Assembly: GCF_000716545.1 (NCBI RefSeq)
Contig: NZ_JNWZ01000015.1
Location: 62,001 to 126,000 of the forward strand
Direction: 5' to 3'
DNA: 64,000 bases
From: Kitasatospora phosalacinea
GTDB taxonomy: Bacteria > Actinomycetota > Actinomycetes > Streptomycetales > Streptomycetaceae
The notes beneath the pieces are model-generated. The model searched no databases and was not told where the DNA came from. It saw nothing but the letters and a program-made list of their open reading frames with translations. Position 1 is the first letter of the stretch. Each line of letters opens with the position of its first letter. Positions 25,326 to 32,429 of the stretch are shown piece after piece. The position numbers and the translations under genes were made by a program.

Positions 25326-26195
25326 ATGCCTGAGACCTTCGTGGAGTTGGGATCCGTCGATGCGCCGTCCGGTGTGCTGGTGCTCGGTATGGCCGGGTGG
25401 ATCGACTACTGGCGGGAACTGGGCCGGCCCCTATCCGAGCGGGCCAAGGCGGCAGCGGCAGCGGCGTCGGGAGGAGGGCACCTCCGTGAGTGGTTGTGCG
25501 AGGCGGTTGCCGTCCCTGCTGCCGCAGACCGGCCATTGAGGGTGAGGGCGAGCACGTCGCCGTCCCCGTTCGACGAGGAGCCGACGATTGCGACCTTGGA
25601 GATCAGCCTCGGTCGCAAGTGGCCCGATTCCGCGGACCGGTCGGTGCCGATCCCGATCGGTGACCTGCCCGTCGACCGGTGCGGCATGGTCATCGGCGAC
25701 GCGGTGGGGTTGGACGCGTGGACGGGGATGAACGGCGAGCCGGCCGACGGACTCGCCGACGTCTTCTACTGGGGCCGGTACGCGGACGACGCGCACGCCG
25801 AATTCGGTGGCGAGCGGATCGCGCAGTACGGCGTCGAAGGACCGCACGGGTGGCTCGACCTCCCGTTGGCCGAGGCGGCCGTCCGCGCGGCCGAACTCAC
25901 CGCTTGGTGCGACCGCCTCCACGGCAGGGGCCTCGTGGTTTCGATCGACAAGCACACCGACTACCACCGCTTCCGGCGAGCAGGGTGGCGCCACCCGCTC
26001 CGCGCCGGGGCGATCGAGGTCGGCGGCTGCCAGGTGCTCGGCATCGAATGGGACCAGGGCGACCACTCGATGAGGCACCGCGGCGAGCGGGACGCCGACC
26101 AGGTCTATCCGGTCACCCTCGAAGCCGACGAGGCGGGCGAGATGGTGATGCGATGGGCCATTCCGCCCTACGACTTCGACGACGAAGACGAGTGA
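25326..26195 (+). CDS. Islet cargo protein of unknown function
   Basis: An intact 289-residue soluble protein with no membrane segments or signal peptide. Visible blocks: VLVLGMAGWIDYWRELGRP near the start, a central WTGMNGEPADGLADVFYWGR, then GWLDLPLAEAAVRAAELTAW, VVSIDKHTDYHRFRRAGWRH and IEVGGCQVLGIEWDQGDHSM, and an acidic tail ending YDFDDEDE. The family was not recognised. The ATG at 25326 is chosen because the frame is open from there with typical composition; no strong SD is visible, so it may be leaderless or weakly translated. A 76-bp stretch of its 3' half recurs just outside the element at 26327-26402 with about 64 identities. Whether it is a host gene captured by the element or element-specific cargo is unclear. 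Confidence 0.65.
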   Translation: MPETFVELGSVDAPSGVLVLGMAGWIDYWRELGRPLSERAKAAAAAASGGGHLREWLCEAVAVPAAADRPLRVRASTSPSPFDEEPTIATLEISLGRKWPDSADRSVPIPIGDLPVDRCGMVIGDAVGLDAWTGMNGEPADGLADVFYWGRYADDAHAEFGGERIAQYGVEGPHGWLDLPLAEAAVRAAELTAWCDRLHGRGLVVSIDKHTDYHRFRRAGWRHPLRAGAIEVGGCQVLGIEWDQGDHSMRHRGERDADQVYPVTLEADEAGEMVMRWAIPPYDFDDEDE

Positions 26196-26224
26196 CGAGC
26201 TCGGCTCTGGGATCCGCCACCGTG

Positions 26225-26270
26225 GTGAGACTGATCAGCTCCGGCACGTAGTGAGACAGATCGGGGAGCC
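26225..26270. repeat. Direct repeats near the right end of the islet
   Basis: GTGAGACTGATCAGCTCC (26225-26242) and GTGAGACAGATCGGGGAGCC (26251-26270), 26 bp apart, share GTGAGACnGATC. A third GTGAGACTTC occurs inside the islet at 25241. Such repeated subterminal sequences are typical of transposase-binding arrays. Confidence 0.5.
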
Positions 26271-26289
26271 GCAGGTCACAGCGGTGGTA

Positions 26290-26315
26290 TCCGACACGAA
26301 CCGCGAGACCCTACA
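26290..26315 (-). repeat. Right terminal inverted repeat
   Basis: TCCGACACG, six unmatched bases, then GAGACCCTACA; complement of the left end apart from the six central bases. Confidence 0.75.
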
Positions 26316-26323
26316 TGACGGCT
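26316..26323. repeat. Right target-site duplication of the islet
   Basis: TGACGGCT directly abutting the right ACA end, identical to 24663-24670. Confidence 0.7.
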
Positions 26324-26326
26324 GCG

Positions 26327-26402
26327 GTGGCTGTCGGCTGCCGGGTGCTCGGCTTCGGACGGGAGCAGGGCGACCACGCGACGGGGCACCGCGGCGAGCG
26401 GG
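26327..26402 (+). pseudogene. Fragment of a paralogue of the islet cargo gene
   Basis: Aligns without gaps to 26016-26091 inside the cargo gene, about 64 of 76 bases identical. The two translate as GCQVLGIEWDQGDHSM (inside) and GCRVLGFGREQGDHAT (outside), both followed by HRGER. The fragment has no start, its N-terminal 220 codons are absent and the similarity ends at 26402, just before the 3' end of the convergent acetyltransferase gene. It sits directly after the right direct repeat, so with the islet removed it would follow dnaB immediately. Confidence 0.6.
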
Positions 26403-26414
26403 GGCGGGCCGGGT

Positions 26415-27629
26415 TCAGAACCAGTGCAGGCAGTGCGGTTCGCGGTCGGAGCGGAACAGGGCGTCGGCGCGGGCCGGGACGTCGGGGTGGTGGGCGCGCA
26501 GGTGGCCGGCCCGGACCAGGGTGCTGGGGGCGGTGCCGCCGAGCAGGACGGAGCCGAGGTCGCTGACGTCGAGGGAGAGGTCCGGTTCGCGGTCGGTGGG
26601 GACGCAGGTGGCCTCGCCGTCGCGGACGGTCAGCAGGTGCCGGTGGTGCTCGCCGAGGAAGGGGTCGTCGACGTCGAGGACGAGCGTGCCGTCGGTGCTC
26701 CAGCCGCGGGCGGTGAGCGCGCCGGGGACGTCCAGCACCCGGGCCCAGAGCCAGTCGGTGTGCTTGCCGGGCTGGGCGGCGTTGAAGTCGGCGAGCTGCC
26801 AGGGCAGCGGGCTGTCCGGCGGGACGTGCCGGAAGACCACTTCCTGGACGAGGTCGTGGCCGAGCAGGTAGCGGGCGAGCGCGGTGTGCGCGGCGTCGGT
26901 GGCGGCGACCGTCTCGTCGACGACCAGGCTGCGCTTGTCCTCGATCGAGTAGCTGGCGTACCCGTCGGGCGCGCCGTCGGCGTCCCGGTGCAGGGCGATG
27001 TAGCGGGGCTTGGGGGCGACCGGGGGCTGGCCGGCGCCGCGGGCCCACCAGCGGTGCGGGCGGGAGACGGAGCCGGGGCGGGTGCGCCGGTAGCGGTCGT
27101 AGACCTGCTCCAGCAGGTCCACCGCCCGGTCGCGGTGCAGCAGTTCGACCGTGCCGCCCGGTTCGGTGCCGGCCCGGGGCGGGGTGAGCGCGGCGCGGTG
27201 CCGGGGCACCGTCAGGCTCCGGGTGTAGGTGGCGGGGCCGTAGCCGAAGCGCCGGTAGATCACCGACTCGGAGGCGAGCAGCACGGACAGCACCTCGCCC
27301 CGGGCCCGCAGGTCGGCGAGTTGACGGCGCATCACCGCGGTGAGCACGCCCCGCCGCCGGTGCGAGGGCAGCACGCCGACGGCCGTCACCCCGGAGACCG
27401 GGACGATCCGCCCGCCGGGGAGGGTGAGTTCGAAGGTGTACGCCCCGGCGGTGCCGATCGCCCGCCCGTCGGCGTCGCGGGCGAGCAGGCCGCGCTCCGG
27501 TTCGAACGCCGACCACCAGACGCCGGTGCCGTCCTCGCCCGGTGGGTCGACGAACAGGCCGAACGCGGCGTGCATGGTCTCCACGAAGAGCTGGTGGTCC
27601 TGCTCGCTGGTGGGCCGGATGTCGATCAC
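26415..27629 (-). CDS. Eis-like GNAT family N-acetyltransferase
   Basis: A 404-residue protein with the three-part plan of Eis enzymes: an N-terminal GNAT domain with the acetyl-CoA loop VGVLPSHRRRGVLTAVMRR near residues 80-100, a second GNAT-like domain, and a C-terminal SCP2-like domain ending in the conserved CLHWF carboxylate terminus that acts as general base in Eis. Tyr in IYRRFGYG fits the family's catalytic tyrosine. Members acetylate aminoglycosides or other amines; the substrate here is unknown. The GTG at 27629 is preferred: GGGAAGG lies 10 nt upstream and homologues begin near IDIRPTSE. manA is upstream on the same strand beyond a terminator. Confidence 0.85.
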   Translation of the reverse strand: MIDIRPTSEQDHQLFVETMHAAFGLFVDPPGEDGTGVWWSAFEPERGLLARDADGRAIGTAGAYTFELTLPGGRIVPVSGVTAVGVLPSHRRRGVLTAVMRRQLADLRARGEVLSVLLASESVIYRRFGYGPATYTRSLTVPRHRAALTPPRAGTEPGGTVELLHRDRAVDLLEQVYDRYRRTRPGSVSRPHRWWARGAGQPPVAPKPRYIALHRDADGAPDGYASYSIEDKRSLVVDETVAATDAAHTALARYLLGHDLVQEVVFRHVPPDSPLPWQLADFNAAQPGKHTDWLWARVLDVPGALTARGWSTDGTLVLDVDDPFLGEHHRHLLTVRDGEATCVPTDREPDLSLDVSDLGSVLLGGTAPSTLVRAGHLRAHHPDVPARADALFRSDREPHCLHWF

Positions 27630-27714
27630 TGCCGCCGCCTTCCCGGGGTCGCCGTCTCGGTCGTCCGGGACAGTGCAGCCGCCTCGCGCGTGCACGGTCA
27701 AGCGATTAAGCCGG

Positions 27715-27740
27715 GGCGCGCCTGGCGTACCAGGCGCGCC
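27715..27740 (-). terminator. Terminator after manA
   Basis: Perfect 11-bp arms GGCGCGCCTGG / CCAGGCGCGCC with loop CGTA, just downstream of the manA stop codon. Confidence 0.75.
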
Positions 27741-27747
27741 GCCCGCG

Positions 27748-28941
27748 CTAGGAGAGCGTGACGGTGCTGCGGAAGACGCTCGCCCCGGGGCCGGTGAGCA
27801 CGGTCTCGGCGCCGTTCGCGGGCAGGAACGCGGACTCGCCCCGGCGGAGCGTCAACGCCTGCTCGCCGGAGGAGAGTTCGACCGTGCCGGCGGTGCAGAG
27901 CAGGATCTGCGGGGCGTCGCCGGGCAGGGTGGCGGGGCGGTCGGCGAGGTCGTAGCGGGAGAGCCGGAACTCGTCGATCGGCACCGGGTAGAGCCGCTCG
28001 CCGTCCGGGCCGGGCTCGGGGCGCAGGATCTCGGGCAGGCCGCCCTCGAACCGGACCACCTTGAGCAGTTCGGGGATGTCCACGTGCTTGGGGGTGAAGC
28101 CGCAGCGCAGCACGTTGTCGGAGTTGGCCATGATCTCCACACCGGTGCCGCGCAGGTACGCGTGCGGGAGGCCGGCGCCCAGGTAGAGCGCCTCGCCGGG
28201 CTGCAGCCGGACGTGGTTGAACAGCAGCGCGGCGACCAGCCCGGGGTCGCCGGGGCACTCGGCGGCGGCGAAGGCGTACCCGGCCAGCGCGCCGGTCGGG
28301 TCGGCGGGGGCGGCGGCGGTGACGGCGCGGGCGACGGCGTCCACGGTCTCCCGGCCCTCGGCGTCGGTCATGCTCAGCGCCCCGGCGAGCGCCCCGGCCA
28401 GCGCCTCCGGCTCGGGCTTGGTGCGCAGCAGGTCGATCAGCGGGTCCAGCCCGGGGACGTCGAGCGAGGCCATCAGGTCGGCCGCCTCGGCGGGGCTGCG
28501 GAAGCCGCACAGGCCCTCGAACTCACTGAGCGCGCAGATCAGTTCGGGCTTGTGGTTGTCGTCCTTGTAGTTGCGGTGCGGTGCGTCGACCGGGATGCCC
28601 CGGGCCTCCTCGTCGGCGTACCCGGCCCGGGCCTGCTCGCGGGTCGGGTGGGCCTGCAGGGACAGCGGCAGGGCGGCGGCCAGCACCTTGGCCAGGAACG
28701 GCAGCGTCGGCCCGAACCGCTCGACGGACGCGGCGCCCAGCTCGGCGACCGGGTCGGCGGCGATCACCCGGTCCAGCGCGACCGGGCCGTCGCCGCGGTC
28801 GACCAGGGACGGCGCGCCCGGGTGGGCGCCCATCCACAGCTCGGCCTGGGGCACCCCGGTGGCGGGCCGTCCGAGCAGCTCGGGGATGGCGGTGGCCGAG
28901 CCCCAGGCGTAGTCGCGGACGGTGTTGTCGAGCCGGTCCAT
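27748..28941 (-). CDS. manA: Mannose-6-phosphate isomerase, type I
   Basis: Interconverts fructose 6-phosphate and mannose 6-phosphate, feeding GDP-mannose for cell-envelope mannosylation. The 397-residue protein has the zinc site of type I enzymes: QAHPTREQARAGY (Gln and His), then YKDDNHKPELICALSEFEGL (Glu) and the later GLPHAYLRGTGVEIMANSDN (His). The C-terminal part is the second cupin. The ATG at 28941 (MDRLDNTVRDYAWGS) matches the usual family start; longer in-frame starts overlap the divergent gene's leader. Single-gene unit with its own terminator. Confidence 0.93.
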   Translation of the reverse strand: MDRLDNTVRDYAWGSATAIPELLGRPATGVPQAELWMGAHPGAPSLVDRGDGPVALDRVIAADPVAELGAASVERFGPTLPFLAKVLAAALPLSLQAHPTREQARAGYADEEARGIPVDAPHRNYKDDNHKPELICALSEFEGLCGFRSPAEAADLMASLDVPGLDPLIDLLRTKPEPEALAGALAGALSMTDAEGRETVDAVARAVTAAAPADPTGALAGYAFAAAECPGDPGLVAALLFNHVRLQPGEALYLGAGLPHAYLRGTGVEIMANSDNVLRCGFTPKHVDIPELLKVVRFEGGLPEILRPEPGPDGERLYPVPIDEFRLSRYDLADRPATLPGDAPQILLCTAGTVELSSGEQALTLRRGESAFLPANGAETVLTGPGASVFRSTVTLS

Positions 28942-29140
28942 CAAGTGCTCCCAGATTCGTGCGTGCGGAGGTGCCCGGTGCCCGGGGACCCTAGACAATA
29001 GTCGACGCCGCGGGCGCCCCGCGGGGTTGCGGCGATCACCCTCCTGGGCGTGCCCACCCGGCGGCACGGGGGCCTTCCGGCCAGGCTGGACGGGTACGGG
29101 GCCGCCTCGGCCCGCCGCCGCACCGACCCGGGGAGCAGCC

Positions 29141-30085
29141 GTGACCGCGTCACCGCCCGACGAGAGCGTCCGCAGCCGCGTACCGGCGCCCCGCCCGCTG
29201 GAGGTCGAGGTCTTCACCGGCCCGGAGAGCGCGTTCTTCGCCACCTCCAGCCTGGTGATGGGCGAGCGCGCGGCGATCCTGGTCGACGCCCAGCTGACCC
29301 GCAGCGCCGGACGCGAACTGGCCGAGTGGATCGCCGGCAAGGGCCGCGAGCTGCTGGCGATCGTGGTCAGCCACCAGCACCCCGACCACTACTTCGGCGC
29401 GGAGGAGGTGCTGCGGCTGTTCCCGGCCGCGCGGCTGGTGGCCGCGCCCTCGGTGGTCGAGGGGATCGGGCGGACCGCGGCGGCGAAGGTCGCCCAGTGG
29501 AAGCCGGTGTACGGCGACGACATCCCCGACCAGCCGCTGCTGCCCGCGCCGCTGCTCCCGCAGCCGCTGATGATCGACGGCCAGCTGATCCGGGTCCTGC
29601 AGCTCGGCCAGGGCGACACCGCGGGCTCCACCGTCGTCCACCTGCCGAGCATCCGCACCGTGATCGCGGGCGACTTCGTCTACAACGGCACCCACGTCTG
29701 GACGGCCGACACCGACCCGGACGCCCGCGGCCGGTGGTCGCACAACCTGGGCCTGATCGCGGACCTCGGGGTGGACCGGGTGATCGCCGGGCACCGCGCC
29801 CCCGGCACGGACGACGCCGCGCACCGGGTGCTCGCCTTCACCGCCGCCTACCTGCGCGACTTCGACGAGGCGCTGCACGACCACCCCGACGACGCGGAGG
29901 CGCTCGCCGCCGCGATGAACGAGCGCTACGGCGGCCTGACCCTGCCGGCCATCCTGGAGCACGGCGCGGCCGCGAACACCGCCCGCCGGGAGATCCCGCC
30001 CGTTGACGACCGGGACGACCGGGGCGACGGGGGCGACGGGGACGACGGGGCGCTGCGGGCGGAAGCCGTCGACGGCGAGCGGTGA
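29141..30085 (+). CDS. MBL-fold metallo-hydrolase
   Basis: A 314-residue member of the metallo-beta-lactamase superfamily. The zinc motif is SHQHPDHYFGAEE (HxHxDH), followed by GDTAGSTVVHLP, AGDFVYNG (metal-bridging Asp) and VIAGHRAPG (last His). The N-terminal part reads FTGPESAFFATSSLVMGERA, as in alkyl-sulfatase-like or quorum-lactonase-like members; substrate unknown. The C-terminal 20 residues are Asp/Gly repeats. The GTG at 29141 follows GGGGAGC at 6-nt spacing. Its stop codon overlaps the -10 element of the next gene, and it is the first of four same-strand genes leading to moeA. Confidence 0.85.
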   Translation: MTASPPDESVRSRVPAPRPLEVEVFTGPESAFFATSSLVMGERAAILVDAQLTRSAGRELAEWIAGKGRELLAIVVSHQHPDHYFGAEEVLRLFPAARLVAAPSVVEGIGRTAAAKVAQWKPVYGDDIPDQPLLPAPLLPQPLMIDGQLIRVLQLGQGDTAGSTVVHLPSIRTVIAGDFVYNGTHVWTADTDPDARGRWSHNLGLIADLGVDRVIAGHRAPGTDDAAHRVLAFTAAYLRDFDEALHDHPDDAEALAAAMNERYGGLTLPAILEHGAAANTARREIPPVDDRDDRGDGGDGDDGALRAEAVDGER

Positions 30086-30089
30086 TACT
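30084..30089 (+). promoter_or_regulatory. Probable -10 element of a leaderless promoter
   Basis: GATACT ends 6 nt before the GTG start at 30096 and overlaps the stop codon of the upstream gene; no SD is present. Confidence 0.4.
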
Positions 30090-30095
30090 GCCGGT

Positions 30096-30689
30096 GTGAC
30101 GGAGCGGGAGACGGAGCGCGAGTACGACGCGGTGGTGGCGGCCGGCGGGGCGGGCCGCCGGCTCGGCGGGGTGGACAAGCCGGCCCTGACGGTCGGCGGG
30201 CGGTCGCTGCTGGACCGGGTGCTGGCCGCCTGCGCGGGCGCCCGCGAGGTGCTGGTGGTCGGCCCCGAGCGCCCCACCGAGCGGGCCCGGGTCCGCTGGC
30301 TGCGCGAGGACCCGCCGGGCGGCGGGCCGGTCGCGGCGGTGGCCGCCGCGCTGCCCGCGGTGTCCGCGCCGCGCGTCCTGCTGCTCGCCGCCGACCTGCC
30401 GTTCCTGGACGCCGCGACGGTGCGGCGGCTGCTGGCCGCGCTCGACGACCCGGCTCCCGACGGCGCCCTGCTGACCGACGCCACCGGCCGCGACCAGCCG
30501 CTGGCCGCCGCCTACCGCACCGCCGCCCTGCGCGCCGCGCTCACCGCCCTCGGCGACCCCGCCGGCCGCCCCCTGCGCCACCTGCTCGCCGGCCTGAGCC
30601 TGGTCCGCCTGCCCGACCCGGCGGGCGCCTCCTTCGACTGCGACACCTGGACCGAGCTCGCCGAGGCCCGCGACCGCGCGGGGGAGTAG
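30096..30689 (+). CDS. MobA-like molybdenum cofactor nucleotidyltransferase
   Basis: A 197-residue NTP transferase of the MobA type, which attaches GMP (MobA) or CMP (MocA) to molybdopterin. AAGGAGRRLGGVDKP near residues 14-28 is the nucleotide-binding GGxSxRxGxDK motif variant (GAGRRLGG instead of GRSxRMGxDK), and LLLAADLPFLDAATV carries the Mg-binding Asp region. GRDQPLAAAYRTAALRA is the conserved C-terminal block. Context with MoeA supports Moco synthesis; choice between GMP and CMP transfer is open. Start GTG 30096. Confidence 0.82.
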   Translation: MTERETEREYDAVVAAGGAGRRLGGVDKPALTVGGRSLLDRVLAACAGAREVLVVGPERPTERARVRWLREDPPGGGPVAAVAAALPAVSAPRVLLLAADLPFLDAATVRRLLAALDDPAPDGALLTDATGRDQPLAAAYRTAALRAALTALGDPAGRPLRHLLAGLSLVRLPDPAGASFDCDTWTELAEARDRAGE

Positions 30690-30817
30690 GACGCGACAAC
30701 AGGGCGCCCGGAGGTGCGCGCCCTCACCGCGCCGCGCCGCGGGCGGTGAGCGAAACGAACCGCGGTGCTCATGGGGGAAGCGGCTTGCCGGGGGCCGGAT
30801 CGGGCAGCATGGGCGTC

Positions 30818-31093
30818 ATGGAGCGCACATTGGACGAGTGGATGGCCGCGGCCGGTGCCGAGCTGGGCCTGGACCTGGCGGTGGACGTCCGCGGGCTGCT
30901 GGACATGACCAGGGTGGTCGCGCACGGCGTCGAGCGTCCGGCCGCGCCGCTCACCGCGTTCCTGGTCGGCTACGCGGCGGCCGCGAACGGCGGCGGCGCG
31001 GCGGCGGTGGCCGAGGCGAACGCGAAGGTGACGGCGCTGGCCGAGCGCTGGGCGACCGGGGACGGCGGGCCCGGCGCGGCGGACGGGCGATGA
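30818..31093 (+). CDS. DUF6457 family small protein
   Basis: A 91-residue soluble, largely helical protein matching the DUF6457 family, which in actinobacteria lies between mobA-like genes and moeA. MERTLDEWMAAAGAELGLDL and LLDMTRVVAHGVERPAAPLT are the recognisable blocks, with an Ala-rich helix after them. It overlaps moeA by ATGA (31090-31093), so translation of the two is coupled. A role in molybdenum cofactor synthesis is inferred from linkage only. A longer in-frame start at 30746 lacks support. Confidence 0.75.
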   Translation: MERTLDEWMAAAGAELGLDLAVDVRGLLDMTRVVAHGVERPAAPLTAFLVGYAAAANGGGAAAVAEANAKVTALAERWATGDGGPGAADGR

Positions 31094-32313
31094 GCGCGGC
31101 GGCGGGCGTGGCCGGCGAGGTCGGGGCGGACCCCGCCGCCGTGCCGCGCGACTGCCCGTGGCCGACGGCCCGGCACGCGGCGCGGTCGGCGGTCCGCCCG
31201 CTGCCGGCGGAGCGGGTGGAGCTGACGGCGGCGGCCGGGCGGACGCTGGCGGAGCCGCTGACGGCGCTCACCGACCTGCCGGCCTTCGACACCTCGGCGA
31301 TGGACGGCTGGGCGGTGGCCGGTCCGGGCCCGTGGCGGCTGTCCGGCCGGGTGCTGGCGGGCCAGGGCTGCGGGCCGCTGGCGGACGGCGCGGCGGTGGA
31401 GATCGCCACCGGCGCCCAGCTGCCGCCCGGTGCCACCGGGGTGCTCCGGCGCGAGCACGGCGTGCTCACCGGACTTGCGGACGGAACGGCCCAGCTGCGC
31501 GGCGAGGTGGTGCCCGGGCAGGACGTCAGGCCGCGCGGCCAGGAGTGCGGCCGGGGCGAGGAACTGCTGCCCGCCGGGCTGCCGGTGACGCCCGCGGTGC
31601 TCGGCCTGGCCGCCGCCGCCGGGCACGACCGGCTGGCCGTGCACCGCCGGCCGACCGTCGAACTGCTGGTGCTGGGCGACGAGCTGCTGGTGGCGGGGGT
31701 GCCCGGGCCGGGCCGGGTGCGGGACGCGCTGGGCCCGCTGCTGCCGCCGTGGCTGGCCGGGGCGGGGGCCGAACTGCTCGGCACCCGCTACGTCCGGGAC
31801 GACTTCGGGCTGCTGCGGGACGCGGTGCGGCACTCGCCCGCGGACCTGGTGCTGACCACCGGCGGGACGGCCGCCGGGCCGGTGGACTTCCTGCACGCCG
31901 TGCTGGCGGCGGTCGGCGCGCGTCCGCTGGTGGACGGGGTGGCGGTGCGGCCGGGGCACCCGATGCTGCTGGCGGCGCTGCCCGGCGGCCGCCACCTGGT
32001 GGGCCTGCCGGGCAACCCGCTGGCCGCGGTGGCGGGCACCGTCACGCTGGCGCTGCCGCTGCTGCACGCGCGGTCCGGCCGCGCGCTCCCGGCGGCCGGG
32101 CCCGCCGAGTCGCTGGCCGCCGCGCTGCCCGGGCACCCCGTCGACACCCGGCTGCAGCCGGTGCGCCGCAGCGCCGCCGGGCTGGTCCCGCTGCCGCACG
32201 ACGGCCCGGCGATGCTGCGCGGCCTGGCCCGGGCCGAGGCGCTGGCGGTCGTCCCGCCCGGTGGTCTGGCGGCGGGGGAGTACGCCGAGGTGCTGGCGCT
32301 GCCGCGGTCCTGA
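31090..32313 (+). CDS. moeA: Molybdopterin molybdenumtransferase MoeA
   Basis: Inserts molybdate into adenylated molybdopterin. The 407-residue protein carries LPAFDTSAMDGWA in the N-terminal region, the DVRPRGQECGRGEELLPAG segment, the MoCF-binding (MogA-like) domain with TTGGTAAGPVDFLHAVLA, and PGNPLAAVAGTVTLALPLL near the C-terminal domain. The start ATG at 31090 overlaps the DUF6457 stop. GC-rich alternative frames of similar length on the same segment are shadows. No moaA/C/E genes are visible in the window. Confidence 0.9.
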   Translation: MSAAAGVAGEVGADPAAVPRDCPWPTARHAARSAVRPLPAERVELTAAAGRTLAEPLTALTDLPAFDTSAMDGWAVAGPGPWRLSGRVLAGQGCGPLADGAAVEIATGAQLPPGATGVLRREHGVLTGLADGTAQLRGEVVPGQDVRPRGQECGRGEELLPAGLPVTPAVLGLAAAAGHDRLAVHRRPTVELLVLGDELLVAGVPGPGRVRDALGPLLPPWLAGAGAELLGTRYVRDDFGLLRDAVRHSPADLVLTTGGTAAGPVDFLHAVLAAVGARPLVDGVAVRPGHPMLLAALPGGRHLVGLPGNPLAAVAGTVTLALPLLHARSGRALPAAGPAESLAAALPGHPVDTRLQPVRRSAAGLVPLPHDGPAMLRGLARAEALAVVPPGGLAAGEYAEVLALPRS

Positions 32314-32326
32314 GGTCCGGCCGGGA

Positions 32327-32341
32327 TGTTCCACGTGGAAC
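32327..32341. other. parS-like palindrome
   Basis: TGTTCCACGTGGAAC contains the same 14-bp palindrome GTTCCACGTGGAAC as the site at 19766-19781; only the last base of the 16-bp form is lost. Lies between moeA and the convergent potassium channel gene. Confidence 0.6.
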
Positions 32342-32368
32342 GGCGGTGCCGTGGCTCCGGCCGTCGGC

Positions 32369-32419
32369 AGCACGGACCCGCCGTTCCCCGAGCCCTTGGA
32401 GGGGCTTCCCGTCCGTGCT
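32369..32419. terminator. Terminator-like hairpin between convergent genes
   Basis: AGCACGGAC (32369-32377) pairs with GTCCGTGCT (32411-32419); GAGCCC/GGGGCT can pair inside the large loop. Confidence 0.5.
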
Positions 32420-32429
32420 CGCCCGGCGG

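Larger units (their letters stand above)
24671..26315. mobile_element. Degenerate transposon-like islet inserted at the dnaB stop codon
   Basis: A 1645-bp segment bounded by TGT...ACA with terminal inverted repeats and flanked by perfect 8-bp direct repeats. It is clearly less GC-rich than its neighbours, mainly in its left 650 bp. From left to right it holds the left inverted repeat, an 11-bp-arm palindrome, a long stem (TGCTCCCG / CGGGAGCA at 24791-24819), a truncated TnsA-like gene, about 250 bp without recognisable coding, an intact 289-codon gene, two GTGAGAC direct repeats and the right inverted repeat. No intact transposase is present, so it is non-autonomous or a relic. The TnsA-like fragment suggests a Tn7-like origin, although Tn7 itself makes 5-bp duplications. 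Confidence 0.68.

Noticed and set aside
24671..26315. Classic Tn7 insertion
   Set aside because: The flanking direct repeats are 8 bp, not 5 bp, and the bases next to the ends do not give a 5-bp duplication; only the TnsA-like relic points that way.
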